This document shows positions 36,415 through 44,860 of a stretch of DNA of 64,000 bases, piece by piece; the first letter of the stretch is position 1; every line of letters begins with the position of its first letter. Both the position numbers and the translations under genes were made by a program. The DNA is from UBA4416 sp038327195. GTDB taxonomy: Bacteria > Bacteroidota > Bacteroidia > B-17B0 > Aurantibacillaceae. The notes beneath the pieces are model-generated. The model was given only the letters and a program-made list of their open reading frames with translations. It made no database searches and was not told the DNA's origin. Location: assembly GCA_038327195.1 (NCBI GenBank), contig JBBQKU010000004.1:62001-126000 (forward strand). Reading direction: 5' to 3'.

Positions 36415-36972
36415 TTGAAGTTATACATTAAAAATATGGTTTGTCCTCGCTGCATTAGTGCAGTTGAAAAAGTGTTTACTGATATTAAGGTAAAGACTAT
36501 GCAAGTTCAACTTGGCGAAGTAACGCTTGCGAAGCCTTTAAACTTAAAACAATCCGCTCTACTTAAACAAAAGTTGGAATTTTTAGGCTTTGAACTTTTA
36601 GATGATGTTAGGCAACAACAAATAGAAAAAATTAAGTCTATTGTAATAAAGCACATTAATCATTTGGAAGATGGGAAGTTCTCATTTTCAGATATTATTG
36701 CCCAGGAACTTCACAAAGAATATTCTCAGTTGAGTAAATTATTCTCCTTAACAGAAGGTATAACTATCGAACAATTTGTTATTCTTCAAAAGATTGAAAA
36801 GGTTAAAGAACTAATCATGTATAATCAAATGAATTTAAGCGAAATTGCAGATAAAATGGGTTATAGTAGCATAGCACATTTGTCTTCTCAATTTAAAAAG
36901 ATAATTGGTCTTACGCCTTCCCAGTTTAAAGAACAAGGGATTTCTCTGCGCAAAACACTGGATATAATATAG
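36415..36972 (+). CDS. HMA-AraC fusion transcriptional regulator
   Basis: The 185-residue protein begins at TTG 36415 with an HMA-like metal-binding fold: KLYIKNMVCPRCISAVEKVF has CxxC (C10, C13), and EFLGFELLDD is the end of the fold. The C-terminal ~110 residues form an AraC helix-turn-helix pair (MNLSEIADKMGYSSIAHLSS, QFKKIIGLTPSQFKEQ). The arrangement directly couples metal sensing to DNA binding. It precedes copper genes, and a 14-bp palindrome (37032-37045) lies 60 bp downstream of its end. The regulator probably controls the P-type ATPase operon; copper as ligand is inferred. Confidence 0.82.
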   Translation: MKLYIKNMVCPRCISAVEKVFTDIKVKTMQVQLGEVTLAKPLNLKQSALLKQKLEFLGFELLDDVRQQQIEKIKSIVIKHINHLEDGKFSFSDIIAQELHKEYSQLSKLFSLTEGITIEQFVILQKIEKVKELIMYNQMNLSEIADKMGYSSIAHLSSQFKKIIGLTPSQFKEQGISLRKTLDII

Positions 36973-37031
36973 CAATACGATATAAATCGTTTCCACAATT
37001 ATATAACATTATCAGGTTGTTATTGCCGACC

Positions 37032-37045
37032 TTTGTCATGACAAA
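37032..37045. promoter_or_regulatory. 14-bp palindrome upstream of the copper ATPase gene
   Basis: TTTGTCATGACAAA is a perfect palindrome that overlaps the end of a weak -7-like ACCTTTG. It ends 10 bp before the ATG at 37056. It is a candidate operator for the adjacent HMA-AraC regulator or another factor. Confidence 0.45.
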
Positions 37046-37055
37046 ATGAATCATT

Positions 37056-39494
37056 ATGGAAAATTTAGAAAACAATGCCGTTTATTTGCCCTTACAAAAT
37101 GTAGAAAGTGAGCATTGTGCTTTAATTGTAGATAAAGGCTTAGATAAAGTTGAAGGGATTACTCAACATACTATTGAATTAAATAACCGAAGAGCTAAAA
37201 TTAGTGGGCAAGATATTACAAGCTTAATTCCTAAAGCAGTTAAGCAAATTCGCGATTTAGGTTATGAAGTTACAACAACCAAAAAATCATTTCCTGTATT
37301 AAGTATGAGTTGCGCTTCCTGTGCAAATAGCACGCAGCAAATTTTATCAATGCAAGTTGGTGTAATTTCAGCATCGGTTAATTATGCAAATGCTATCGCA
37401 ACTATTGAATACGTTCCAACTATCACCAAACCACAAAAATTGAAAGCTGCTTTGCAAGCCGTAGGTTATGATTTGATGATTGATGAAAGCGAAGAAGCGA
37501 AAAATTCTTTAGAAGAAATTCAACAAACACATTTTAAAGCTTTACAAAAAATAACAATTGGCGCAGTTGTGCTTTCCGTTCCCTTAGTGATAATTGCTAT
37601 GGTTCCTTATTTAATGAACCTACCCTATGCAAATTATATTATGTGGGCTTTATCCACTCCTGTTTTAGTTTGGTTTGGAAAACAATTTTTTATTGGAGCA
37701 TATAAGCAACTTAAACATGTTTCAGCAAATATGGATACGCTTGTAGCACTTAGCACCGGTGTTGCGTATTTATTTAGTGTGTTTAATACCCTTTTTCCTG
37801 AATATTGGCATAGTAAAGGGCTTCATGCTCATGTGTATTTTGAAACAACAGCCGTAGTTATTTCTTTTATTCTCTTAGGTAAATTATTAGAAGAAAAAGC
37901 AAAAGGGAACACTTCTTCTGCTATCAAAAAGCTTATGGGTTTGCAACCCAAAACCGTTATTGTTGTTCACGATGGTGGTCACCAAATGGAGATGTCAATT
38001 GCGAGTGTAAATGTCGGTAATATATTATTGGTTAAACCAGGCGAAAAAATTGCTGTTGACGGAATAGTTACTTCGGGTAGCTCATTTGTAGATGAAAGCA
38101 TGATAACCGGCGAACCAATTCCAGTTGAAAAAATAAAAGATACTAAAGTATTTGCCGGCACAATTAATCAAAAAGGAAGTTTTCAATTTAAAGCAGAAAA
38201 AGTTGGAAGCGATACACTGTTATCTCAAATCATTAAAATGGTTCAGGATGCGCAAGGAAGTAAAGCGCCCGTTCAAAAATTAGTGGATAAAATTGCAGGA
38301 ATATTTGTGCCAATTGTTATCGGCATCGCACTAATAAGTATGATTGTATGGATACTATTTGGCGGTGAGAATGGATTCACTCAAGGCTTATTGGCAATGG
38401 TTACTGTTTTAGTTATTGCTTGCCCATGTGCTTTAGGTTTAGCAACACCAACTGCTATTATGGTTGGTGTTGGAAAAGGAGCTTCGATGGGAATTTTAAT
38501 AAAGGACGCCGCAAGTTTAGAATCATCAAAAAACATTACAGCTATTGTACTCGACAAAACAGGAACGATAACAGAAGGCAAACCAACTGTAACCGATTTA
38601 AAATGGTTTGAGAATGAAACAGAAACGCTAAGAAATATTCTTTATAGTATCGAAAAATCATCAGAGCACCCATTAGCAGATGCAATCGTAAAGCACTTAT
38701 CAGATTCTTCAAAGTTTATTAACGAGGTTTTAATTGAAAATTTAAGTGGAAAGGGAATTCAAGGTTCTTATCAAAACAAAAATTATACAATTGGTAATGA
38801 ACTATTAATGAACGAAAAGAATATCAGTATAGATACATCGACACGAACTTGGGTAGATGAAAAATTAAAAAAAGCCAACACCGTTATTTTCTTTACTGAT
38901 GGTAATAAACTTATAGCAACAATTTCTATTGCAGATGCCATAAAAGAAACTTCGATAGAAGCAATAAAAAAACTAAAAGAAAAAGGAATTGAAGTTTATA
39001 TGCTTACGGGCGATAATGAACAAACAGCGAAAGCTGTTTCGGAACAAGTAGGTATTGAACATTATAAAGCAAATGTTTTACCAGCTCAAAAGTCTGAATT
39101 TATAAAAGAATTACAAGCCCAAGGAAAAGTTGTGGCAATGGTTGGAGACGGAATTAATGATAGTAACGCATTAGCACAAGCAGATGTAAGTATTGCTATG
39201 GGAAAAGGAAGTGATATTGCAATGGATGTTGCAAAAATGACCATTATAGCAAGTGATCTAAATAAAATTTCTCAAGCAATTATTTTATCCAAACAAACTG
39301 TTTCAACAATTAACCAAAATCTTTTTTGGGCATTTATTTATAACATCATTGGTATTCCAATTGCAGCAGGAATATTATATCCTATTAATGGTTTTCTTTT
39401 AAACCCTATGATTGCTGGAGCCGCAATGGCTTTGAGTAGCGTGAGCGTGGTCTCAAATAGTTTACTTCTAAAATTAAAAAAAATTAACAACTAA
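37056..39494 (+). CDS. copA: Copper-translocating P-type ATPase
   Basis: The 812-residue P1B-1 ATPase exports Cu+ across the inner membrane. It has a degenerate HMA fold (~1-75) where CxxC is replaced by S18-E-H-C21, a normal HMA domain with C86 and C89 (MSCASCAN), eight membrane segments with the CPC motif C456-P-C458, phosphorylation site D500 (DKTGTITEGKP), SEHPLADA HP motif and GDGINDSNALAQA hinge. Alternative naming is HMA-type ATPase. The Asn and Tyr/Met-Ser motifs in the last two helices are YNIIGIPIAAG and MALSSVSVVSNS. It starts the copper gene series and is 11 bp from the small HMA gene. Confidence 0.96.
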   Translation: MENLENNAVYLPLQNVESEHCALIVDKGLDKVEGITQHTIELNNRRAKISGQDITSLIPKAVKQIRDLGYEVTTTKKSFPVLSMSCASCANSTQQILSMQVGVISASVNYANAIATIEYVPTITKPQKLKAALQAVGYDLMIDESEEAKNSLEEIQQTHFKALQKITIGAVVLSVPLVIIAMVPYLMNLPYANYIMWALSTPVLVWFGKQFFIGAYKQLKHVSANMDTLVALSTGVAYLFSVFNTLFPEYWHSKGLHAHVYFETTAVVISFILLGKLLEEKAKGNTSSAIKKLMGLQPKTVIVVHDGGHQMEMSIASVNVGNILLVKPGEKIAVDGIVTSGSSFVDESMITGEPIPVEKIKDTKVFAGTINQKGSFQFKAEKVGSDTLLSQIIKMVQDAQGSKAPVQKLVDKIAGIFVPIVIGIALISMIVWILFGGENGFTQGLLAMVTVLVIACPCALGLATPTAIMVGVGKGASMGILIKDAASLESSKNITAIVLDKTGTITEGKPTVTDLKWFENETETLRNILYSIEKSSEHPLADAIVKHLSDSSKFINEVLIENLSGKGIQGSYQNKNYTIGNELLMNEKNISIDTSTRTWVDEKLKKANTVIFFTDGNKLIATISIADAIKETSIEAIKKLKEKGIEVYMLTGDNEQTAKAVSEQVGIEHYKANVLPAQKSEFIKELQAQGKVVAMVGDGINDSNALAQADVSIAMGKGSDIAMDVAKMTIIASDLNKISQAIILSKQTVSTINQNLFWAFIYNIIGIPIAAGILYPINGFLLNPMIAGAAMALSSVSVVSNSLLLKLKKINN

Positions 39495-39505
39495 AAAATA
39501 AAACA

Positions 39506-39721
39506 ATGGAAACCTTAAAATTTAAAACAACAATTAATTGCGGTGGCTGTTTAGCCAAAGTAACTCCTTTTTTAAATGCTGAGAAATCAATAGAAAAATG
39601 GGACGTAAATACGTTAGTTCCTGAAAAAATATTAATCGTAGAAACAACAGATTCGAGCCCTGAAAAAATAATATCGGCTGTTGAAAAAGCGGGCTATAAA
39701 ATTGAATTAATAAAAAATTAA
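39506..39721 (+). CDS. Small HMA-domain metal chaperone-like protein
   Basis: The 71-residue protein METLKFKTTINCGGCLAKVT has an HMA beta-alpha-beta-beta-alpha-beta fold. The metal-binding loop is NCGGC (C13, C16). The C-terminal KAGYKIELIKN closes the fold. It likely handles Cu+ in the cytosol between the ATPase and other proteins. It sits 11 bp after copA and 12 bp before the lipoprotein gene. Confidence 0.88.
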   Translation: METLKFKTTINCGGCLAKVTPFLNAEKSIEKWDVNTLVPEKILIVETTDSSPEKIISAVEKAGYKIELIKN

Positions 39722-39733
39722 TAAATATAAATT

Positions 39734-40582
39734 ATGAAAATAATATTCAGCTTTATGCTTACAACAGCCGTTCTTCTGAGCACAAGTTGTAACGGACAAA
39801 TTAAAAATGCAAAAAATTTAAATTTAAAAATAGACGGTAATTGCGAAACATGTAAAAAAACGATTGAAACTGCCGCTAATAAAAAGAAAGTTTCAAAATT
39901 AGATTGGAATAAGGATACAAAAATAGCTTCACTTACTTATGATTCTAGTAAAACTTCCGAGTCAGAAATACTAAAGCGTGTTGCCTTAGCAGGATATGAC
40001 AATGAAAAGTTTCTGGCACCCGATGAAGCTTATGCTAGTTTAAAAGAGTGTTGTAAGTATGATAGAAATAGAAAAAAAACAGAAGCAAAAGGTGAAGTGG
40101 TTGGAAACACAGTTGACAAAGTGGAAATTTCAAATACGCAAAATATTTCTGTGAATCAGTTTAAAGTAATTTTTGACTCTTACTCTGATTTAAAAAATGC
40201 TTTAGTAAAAACTGACAGCAAGTTAGCGAGTGCAAAAGCTGGAGAATTATCTGCTTCTATTTTAAAATTAGAAATGAATAAACTTGAAATGAATCAACAT
40301 GAAATTTGGATGAAGGTATATAAGGACTTAATATCTAAAACCGAAAAAATTGCGAAGTCAACTATTATAGAAGACCAAAGAAAGGCGTTTATGCAATTAT
40401 CTGAAAAAATGTATGAGCTCATTAAATTTGCTAATTTCGACTTCCCCATCTATTATCAGCATTGCCCAATGTACAATGATAATAAGGGTGCCAATTGGTT
40501 AAGTTTAGAAAATACAATTAGTAACCCTTACTATGGTTCACAAATGCTGAGTTGTGGCAAAACCATTGAAACTATTAAATAA
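39734..40582 (+). CDS. HMA plus DUF3347 copper-binding lipoprotein
   Basis: The 282-residue protein has a lipobox (AVLLSTSC19) and an HMA-like fold at ~28-95 (LNLKIDGNCETCKKTIETAA; CxxC). A DUF3347 domain follows at ~140-282 (NQFKVIFDSYSDLKNALVKT, YYQHCPMYNDNKGANWLS, NPYYGSQMLSCGK). DUF3347 is often found in CusB-type proteins and binds copper with the conserved Cys/Met residues. It should sit in the periplasm, anchored in a membrane, and hold or deliver copper. Confidence 0.85.
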   Translation: MKIIFSFMLTTAVLLSTSCNGQIKNAKNLNLKIDGNCETCKKTIETAANKKKVSKLDWNKDTKIASLTYDSSKTSESEILKRVALAGYDNEKFLAPDEAYASLKECCKYDRNRKKTEAKGEVVGNTVDKVEISNTQNISVNQFKVIFDSYSDLKNALVKTDSKLASAKAGELSASILKLEMNKLEMNQHEIWMKVYKDLISKTEKIAKSTIIEDQRKAFMQLSEKMYELIKFANFDFPIYYQHCPMYNDNKGANWLSLENTISNPYYGSQMLSCGKTIETIK

Positions 40583-40595
40583 TTTATTTTACTAA

Positions 40596-42809
40596 ATGAA
40601 ATGTATTAAATCAATAGCATTTGTTATAATTATTCTTTTTAGCAATCAATTTTTTGCCCAAAAAAAAGTAAGGTATGATCTTTTTGTTCGTGATACAATT
40701 GTAAATTTTACAGGCAAAAACGTTAAAGCTTTTGCTGTAAATGGACACATACCAATGCCGGAATTGCATTTTACAGAAGGAGATACTGCCGAGATTTATG
40801 TTCACAATCAGTTAAGTGTAGAAACATCGATTCATTGGCACGGTTTAATTCTTCCTAATAAAGAAGATGGTGTCCCCAATTTAACCACTGCCCCTATAAA
40901 ACCAAATACAACTCATTTATATTCATTTCCTATTGTTCAAAATGGTACATACTGGTATCACTCCCATACTAAACTACAAGAGCAAAACGGATTGTATGGT
41001 GCATTTATTATCCATAAAAGAGAGAAACAAGAAATACCAGAATACACTATTGTATTAAGTGATTTTACAACAATGAAACCTTTTGAAGTACACCGACGGT
41101 TGCATAACGCTAACGACTGGTCTGCTATTAAAAAGGCTAAGATTCAAAAAGGTGCAGTTCAAAGTTATGGTGATGCCATTGCAAACAAAAGTTTAAAAAC
41201 AAAGCTTGGTAATGAATGGAAGCGCATGTTGGCTATGGATGTGAGTGATGTGTATTACGATAAATTTTTAACCAATGGTAAGGAAGAAGATGAAGCAAAA
41301 CAATTTAAAGCAGGTAACAAAGTTAGATTGCGTGTTATTAACGGAAGCTCTTCAACTTATTTTTGGTTAAAATATTCAGGAGGAAAATTAAATGTAGTAG
41401 CAAGTGACGGAATGGATGTTGAACCCGTTGCCGTTGATAGAATGATTATTGGCGTATCCGAAATTTACGATGTCATTGTTACTATTCCCAACGACAGCAC
41501 TGCGTTTGAATTTTTAGCAACCTCAGAAGACAGAATAAGAAGTACTTCACTTTGGTTAGGATCTGGAATAAAACAAATGGCATCGCCGTTAAAACCTTTA
41601 AAATATTTTGAAGGAATGCACATGATGAATGGCATGATGAAAATGAATGGCAACTTGGATGATATGGGAATGAATATGAGTCTACAACAAATGGATATGA
41701 ATGTAGTGATGTATCCCGAAATTACAGGTGAAAAAAAGCCAATGAAGCAACTAGACAGTATGGGAACTAAATATAATAGCAATGCGTTATCTAATATTGT
41801 TACACTAAACTACTCCATGCTTCGTTCTCAAATAAAAACAACACTTCCAAATGTACCAACTAAAGAATTAAAATTTGTATTAACGGGCAACATGAATCGG
41901 TATGTTTGGAGCATAAATAATAAAACAATTTCGGAAACGGATAAAATACTAATTAAAAAAGGCGAAAACGTTAGAGTAATTATTTACAACAATTCTATGA
42001 TGCGTCATCCGATGCATTTGCACGGACATTTTTTTAGAGTATTAAATGGTCAAGGAGCTTATTCGCCTCTTAAAAATGTGCTCGACATTATGCCCATGGA
42101 AACTGATACTATAGAGTTTGCTGCAACTGAAAGTGGAGATTGGTTTTTTCATTGTCATATTTTATATCATATGATGAGCGGAATGGGAAGGATTTTTAGT
42201 TATGAAAATTCACCTCCAAATCCTGAACTTCCTGATCCGAAAAAAGCTCTGAAAAAACTTTATAAAGAAGACAAACAATATCATTTTATGATAAATAATG
42301 ATTTTGCGACAAATGGAAATGATGGTGAAATGATGTATCAAAATACGCGTTGGAAATTTCAAAGCGAATGGAGATTAGGTTATGGAAACGAAATGGGTTA
42401 TGAAGCAGAATCGCATTTTGGAAGATATATTGGAAAAATGCAGTGGCTATTTCCATATATAGGCATAGACTGGCGATATCGTAAAATGGGACTAGATAAA
42501 AACATAGAAAACAATATTTTTAATCAAGCAAATACAAAAAATGGGAGAAGCGCTTTGTGCATTGGAATACAATATACTTTACCAATGCTCGTAATTGCAG
42601 ATATTCGTTTTGATTCTGATAAAAAATTAAGGTTGCAATTAATGCGAGAAGATATTCCTCTTACAAAAAGACTTAGAATGACTTTGATGGGTAATTCTGA
42701 TTTTGAATATATGGCAGGATTAAAATATTATCTTACCAAAACTTTTTCTCTTTCATCGCATTATGATTCTGACATGGGGTTTGGTGCTGGAATTACTTTA
42801 ACCTATTGA
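40596..42809 (+). CDS. Multicopper oxidase fused to a CopB-like outer-membrane barrel
   Basis: The 737-residue protein has a signal peptide (IAFVIIILFSNQFFAQ) and a three-domain multicopper oxidase at ~25-550: HWHG in SIHWHGLILPN, HSH in YWYHSHTKLQ, H471PMHLHGH478 and H519CHILYH525MMSGM. A Met-rich stretch (MHMMNGMMKMNGNLDDMGM) lies in the middle, as in CopA/PcoA/CueO-type Cu+ oxidases. Residues ~570-737 (WKFQSEWRLGYGNEMGYEAE, FPYIGIDWRYRK, GLKYYLTKTFSLSSHYD, FGAGITLTY) match CopB-type copper-resistance barrels. Thus CopA-like oxidase and CopB-like barrel, normally two genes, are one polypeptide here. Role: copper detoxification by oxidation and outer-membrane sequestration. Confidence 0.85.
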   Translation: MKCIKSIAFVIIILFSNQFFAQKKVRYDLFVRDTIVNFTGKNVKAFAVNGHIPMPELHFTEGDTAEIYVHNQLSVETSIHWHGLILPNKEDGVPNLTTAPIKPNTTHLYSFPIVQNGTYWYHSHTKLQEQNGLYGAFIIHKREKQEIPEYTIVLSDFTTMKPFEVHRRLHNANDWSAIKKAKIQKGAVQSYGDAIANKSLKTKLGNEWKRMLAMDVSDVYYDKFLTNGKEEDEAKQFKAGNKVRLRVINGSSSTYFWLKYSGGKLNVVASDGMDVEPVAVDRMIIGVSEIYDVIVTIPNDSTAFEFLATSEDRIRSTSLWLGSGIKQMASPLKPLKYFEGMHMMNGMMKMNGNLDDMGMNMSLQQMDMNVVMYPEITGEKKPMKQLDSMGTKYNSNALSNIVTLNYSMLRSQIKTTLPNVPTKELKFVLTGNMNRYVWSINNKTISETDKILIKKGENVRVIIYNNSMMRHPMHLHGHFFRVLNGQGAYSPLKNVLDIMPMETDTIEFAATESGDWFFHCHILYHMMSGMGRIFSYENSPPNPELPDPKKALKKLYKEDKQYHFMINNDFATNGNDGEMMYQNTRWKFQSEWRLGYGNEMGYEAESHFGRYIGKMQWLFPYIGIDWRYRKMGLDKNIENNIFNQANTKNGRSALCIGIQYTLPMLVIADIRFDSDKKLRLQLMREDIPLTKRLRMTLMGNSDFEYMAGLKYYLTKTFSLSSHYDSDMGFGAGITLTY

Positions 42810-43144
42810 TAAAATCATCGAAAAGTAATTTATTTTTGAAATCAAATATGATGGTACTCTTTGATTTGTTGTGCAAATGACTAGTATTTGATACTTGTAA
42901 AGATAATTAGATAGTGCTCAACTATATTATACCTATCTGATTATGACGTTTTGATTTTATATTTAGGCTGATGCAAAAACTGTGAAATATGTAATAATTT
43001 TTATTGAAACTATAAATTATAAGATTGATTCCTCATATATCTTCACAGCAATAAAAACTTTTAGACAATTCAATACTGGCAAAACAATATTGAAGGCAGA
43101 TTACTATTATGTGTTTATAAAATTTTCAACTAAATTAAACTTCA
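42810..43144. other. Intergenic stretch without a recognised gene
   Basis: This AT-rich stretch lies between the copper cluster and the AI-2E-type permease gene. I see no open frame of note, no strong terminator and no TAnnTTTG box. Confidence 0.5.
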
Positions 43145-44152
43145 GTGTTCGATAACCATACTCTTAAAAAATGGATGCCAATTGTAATATTATTAGCAAT
43201 GGCTACTTTGATTATTTATTCGCTTGCGGCTGTATTAACAGTATTTCTGGGTGCAATTATATTTTATGTTCTTACGAGGCCGGTCATGAAACTATTAACT
43301 GAAAAATGGAAATTTAGAAAAGGACTGGCAGCTCTTCTTATTATATTCCTAACCTTTGCATTAATTTTAGGACCTCTCATATTAGTAAGCAATGTTCTCT
43401 ACGTAAAATTGAATTCACTATTTATGAATACCTCTTTTCATGAATCGTTTTTGAAGGCGAATGTTGAGCTCGAAAATTGGATAGGAATAAAAATATTTTC
43501 TAAGGAAAACATTCAATCTGTCCAGCGCGAGGCTACAAGTTTTTTAACAAATATCGTTTCACAAACATTTAATGCTGTTGGCAGTATAGCAATAATGTAT
43601 TTTGTATTGTATTATATGCTTATTAATTATGGAAAAGCAGAGTTGTTTCTTTCTGAGCACTTACCACTTTCGAGTAAAAACATTGATGAATTAAACCACG
43701 AACTTAAAGTACAAGTATATTCTAATGCAATAGGTTCGCCGCTGATGGCATTTATACAATGTGTTGTGGCAATCATTTGTTATTATTATTTTAAAGTAAA
43801 TGATCCGATTTTTTGGGGCGTTATTTCAGGTGTATTTTCAATGATTCCTTTTATTGGTTCCGCACTTATTTGGTTTCCTATTGGTGTTATGATGATTGTA
43901 AACGGAAATCAATTTGATGGAATTGCAATTCTTTTAACAGGCATTTTAATAATATCTACTATTGATAATTTGTTACGTTTTATTTTACAAAAAAAGATTG
44001 CAAATGTTCATCCTTTAATTACTTTATTTGGACTAATTGGCGGAGTTAAATTATTTGGTTTACCGGGCATAATATTCGGCCCATTGTTACTTTCCTATTT
44101 CTTTATTCTGTTGAGAATGTATAGAAAACATTTAAGGATGAAAGTACTTTAA
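43145..44152 (+). CDS. AI-2E family (PerM-like) permease
   Basis: The 335-residue membrane protein has seven or eight helices and the family motifs GVISGVFSMIPFIGSALIWFP and GLIGGVKLFGLPGIIFGPLLLSYF, with PLITLFG before. The family includes the AI-2 exporter TqsA and PerM/YdiK; a transported compound cannot be inferred. The start is GTG 43145. It is monocistronic. Confidence 0.88.
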   Translation: MFDNHTLKKWMPIVILLAMATLIIYSLAAVLTVFLGAIIFYVLTRPVMKLLTEKWKFRKGLAALLIIFLTFALILGPLILVSNVLYVKLNSLFMNTSFHESFLKANVELENWIGIKIFSKENIQSVQREATSFLTNIVSQTFNAVGSIAIMYFVLYYMLINYGKAELFLSEHLPLSSKNIDELNHELKVQVYSNAIGSPLMAFIQCVVAIICYYYFKVNDPIFWGVISGVFSMIPFIGSALIWFPIGVMMIVNGNQFDGIAILLTGILIISTIDNLLRFILQKKIANVHPLITLFGLIGGVKLFGLPGIIFGPLLLSYFFILLRMYRKHLRMKVL

Positions 44153-44311
44153 GTGGTTTTTGGCTTAACAAAACTATCATACATTTAATATCTATTCATT
44201 AATGACGTGTGAATTATACAACTAATTTTAATTATTATGTAATAATAATTGACATAAGAAGCATCACTTTTGTCTACAATAAATCAATATAAATTTTAAA
44301 CTCAATTCATT

Positions 44312-44548
44312 ATGAAAAAAACAGTTTTTATAACACTAATTGCTTTGGCATTTGGTTTTATTTCATGCAAAAAAGATAGAACATGTACTTGTACTTATTC
44401 TAAAACATGGACATCAAGTGCAGACATACAAGTTACAACTTATAATAATGTATCTAAGAAATCGGCGCTGTCTACTTGTTCTTCTGGAACAAGTTATGAC
44501 CCTACAGATCCTTCTAAAGTTGAAACAAGATCTTGTTCGTTGAAATAA
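44312..44548 (+). CDS. Small Cys-rich lipoprotein
   Basis: The 78-residue protein has the lipobox GFISC19 followed by KKDRTCTCTYSKTW. Later cysteines in ALSTCSSGT and RSCSLK could form disulfides. I do not recognise the family. It is followed by an 18-bp palindrome and a strong terminator. Confidence 0.6.
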   Translation: MKKTVFITLIALAFGFISCKKDRTCTCTYSKTWTSSADIQVTTYNNVSKKSALSTCSSGTSYDPTDPSKVETRSCSLK

Positions 44549-44569
44549 ATAGTAATAATTATGTAGGTG

Positions 44570-44587
44570 CGAAAAGAATTCTTTTCG
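44570..44587. repeat. 18-bp perfect palindrome downstream of the lipoprotein gene
   Basis: cgaaaagaattcttttcg is a perfect palindrome, 22 bp after the stop and 17 bp before the terminator stem. A first termination or RNA-stability hairpin is plausible. Confidence 0.4.
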
Positions 44588-44603
44588 TATACTATTATCA
44601 ACC

Positions 44604-44641
44604 AAAAGGCCTTGATAAATTTGTATTTATCAAGGCCTTTT
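44604..44641 (+). terminator. Strong intrinsic terminator
   Basis: A perfect 17-bp stem (44604-44620 with 44625-44641), loop ttgt, with terminal tttt. The rest of the 44549-44860 gap shows no gene. Confidence 0.8.
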
Positions 44642-44860
44642 CAATTTAATATTCTGATGTTAAACTTTTTGAACTAAAAAATACTTACGTACTAAAATCG
44701 AAAACAAACAGTTTTTTTTGAAATAAATATATAATTAAAAAACAGAAACACTTTTATTTAAGATTATATTGTATTTCATTTTTTTGGGCTTATATTGAAT
44801 CCCAAAGAAATAGTAAATTTACGAAATGGATAAAAAAATTAGAGTATTTAAGAAATAAAC

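Noticed and set aside
44340..44605. Alternative frames on both strands over the small lipoprotein gene
   Set aside because: The lipobox frame (44312-44548) is clearly better; the others have no recognisable features.
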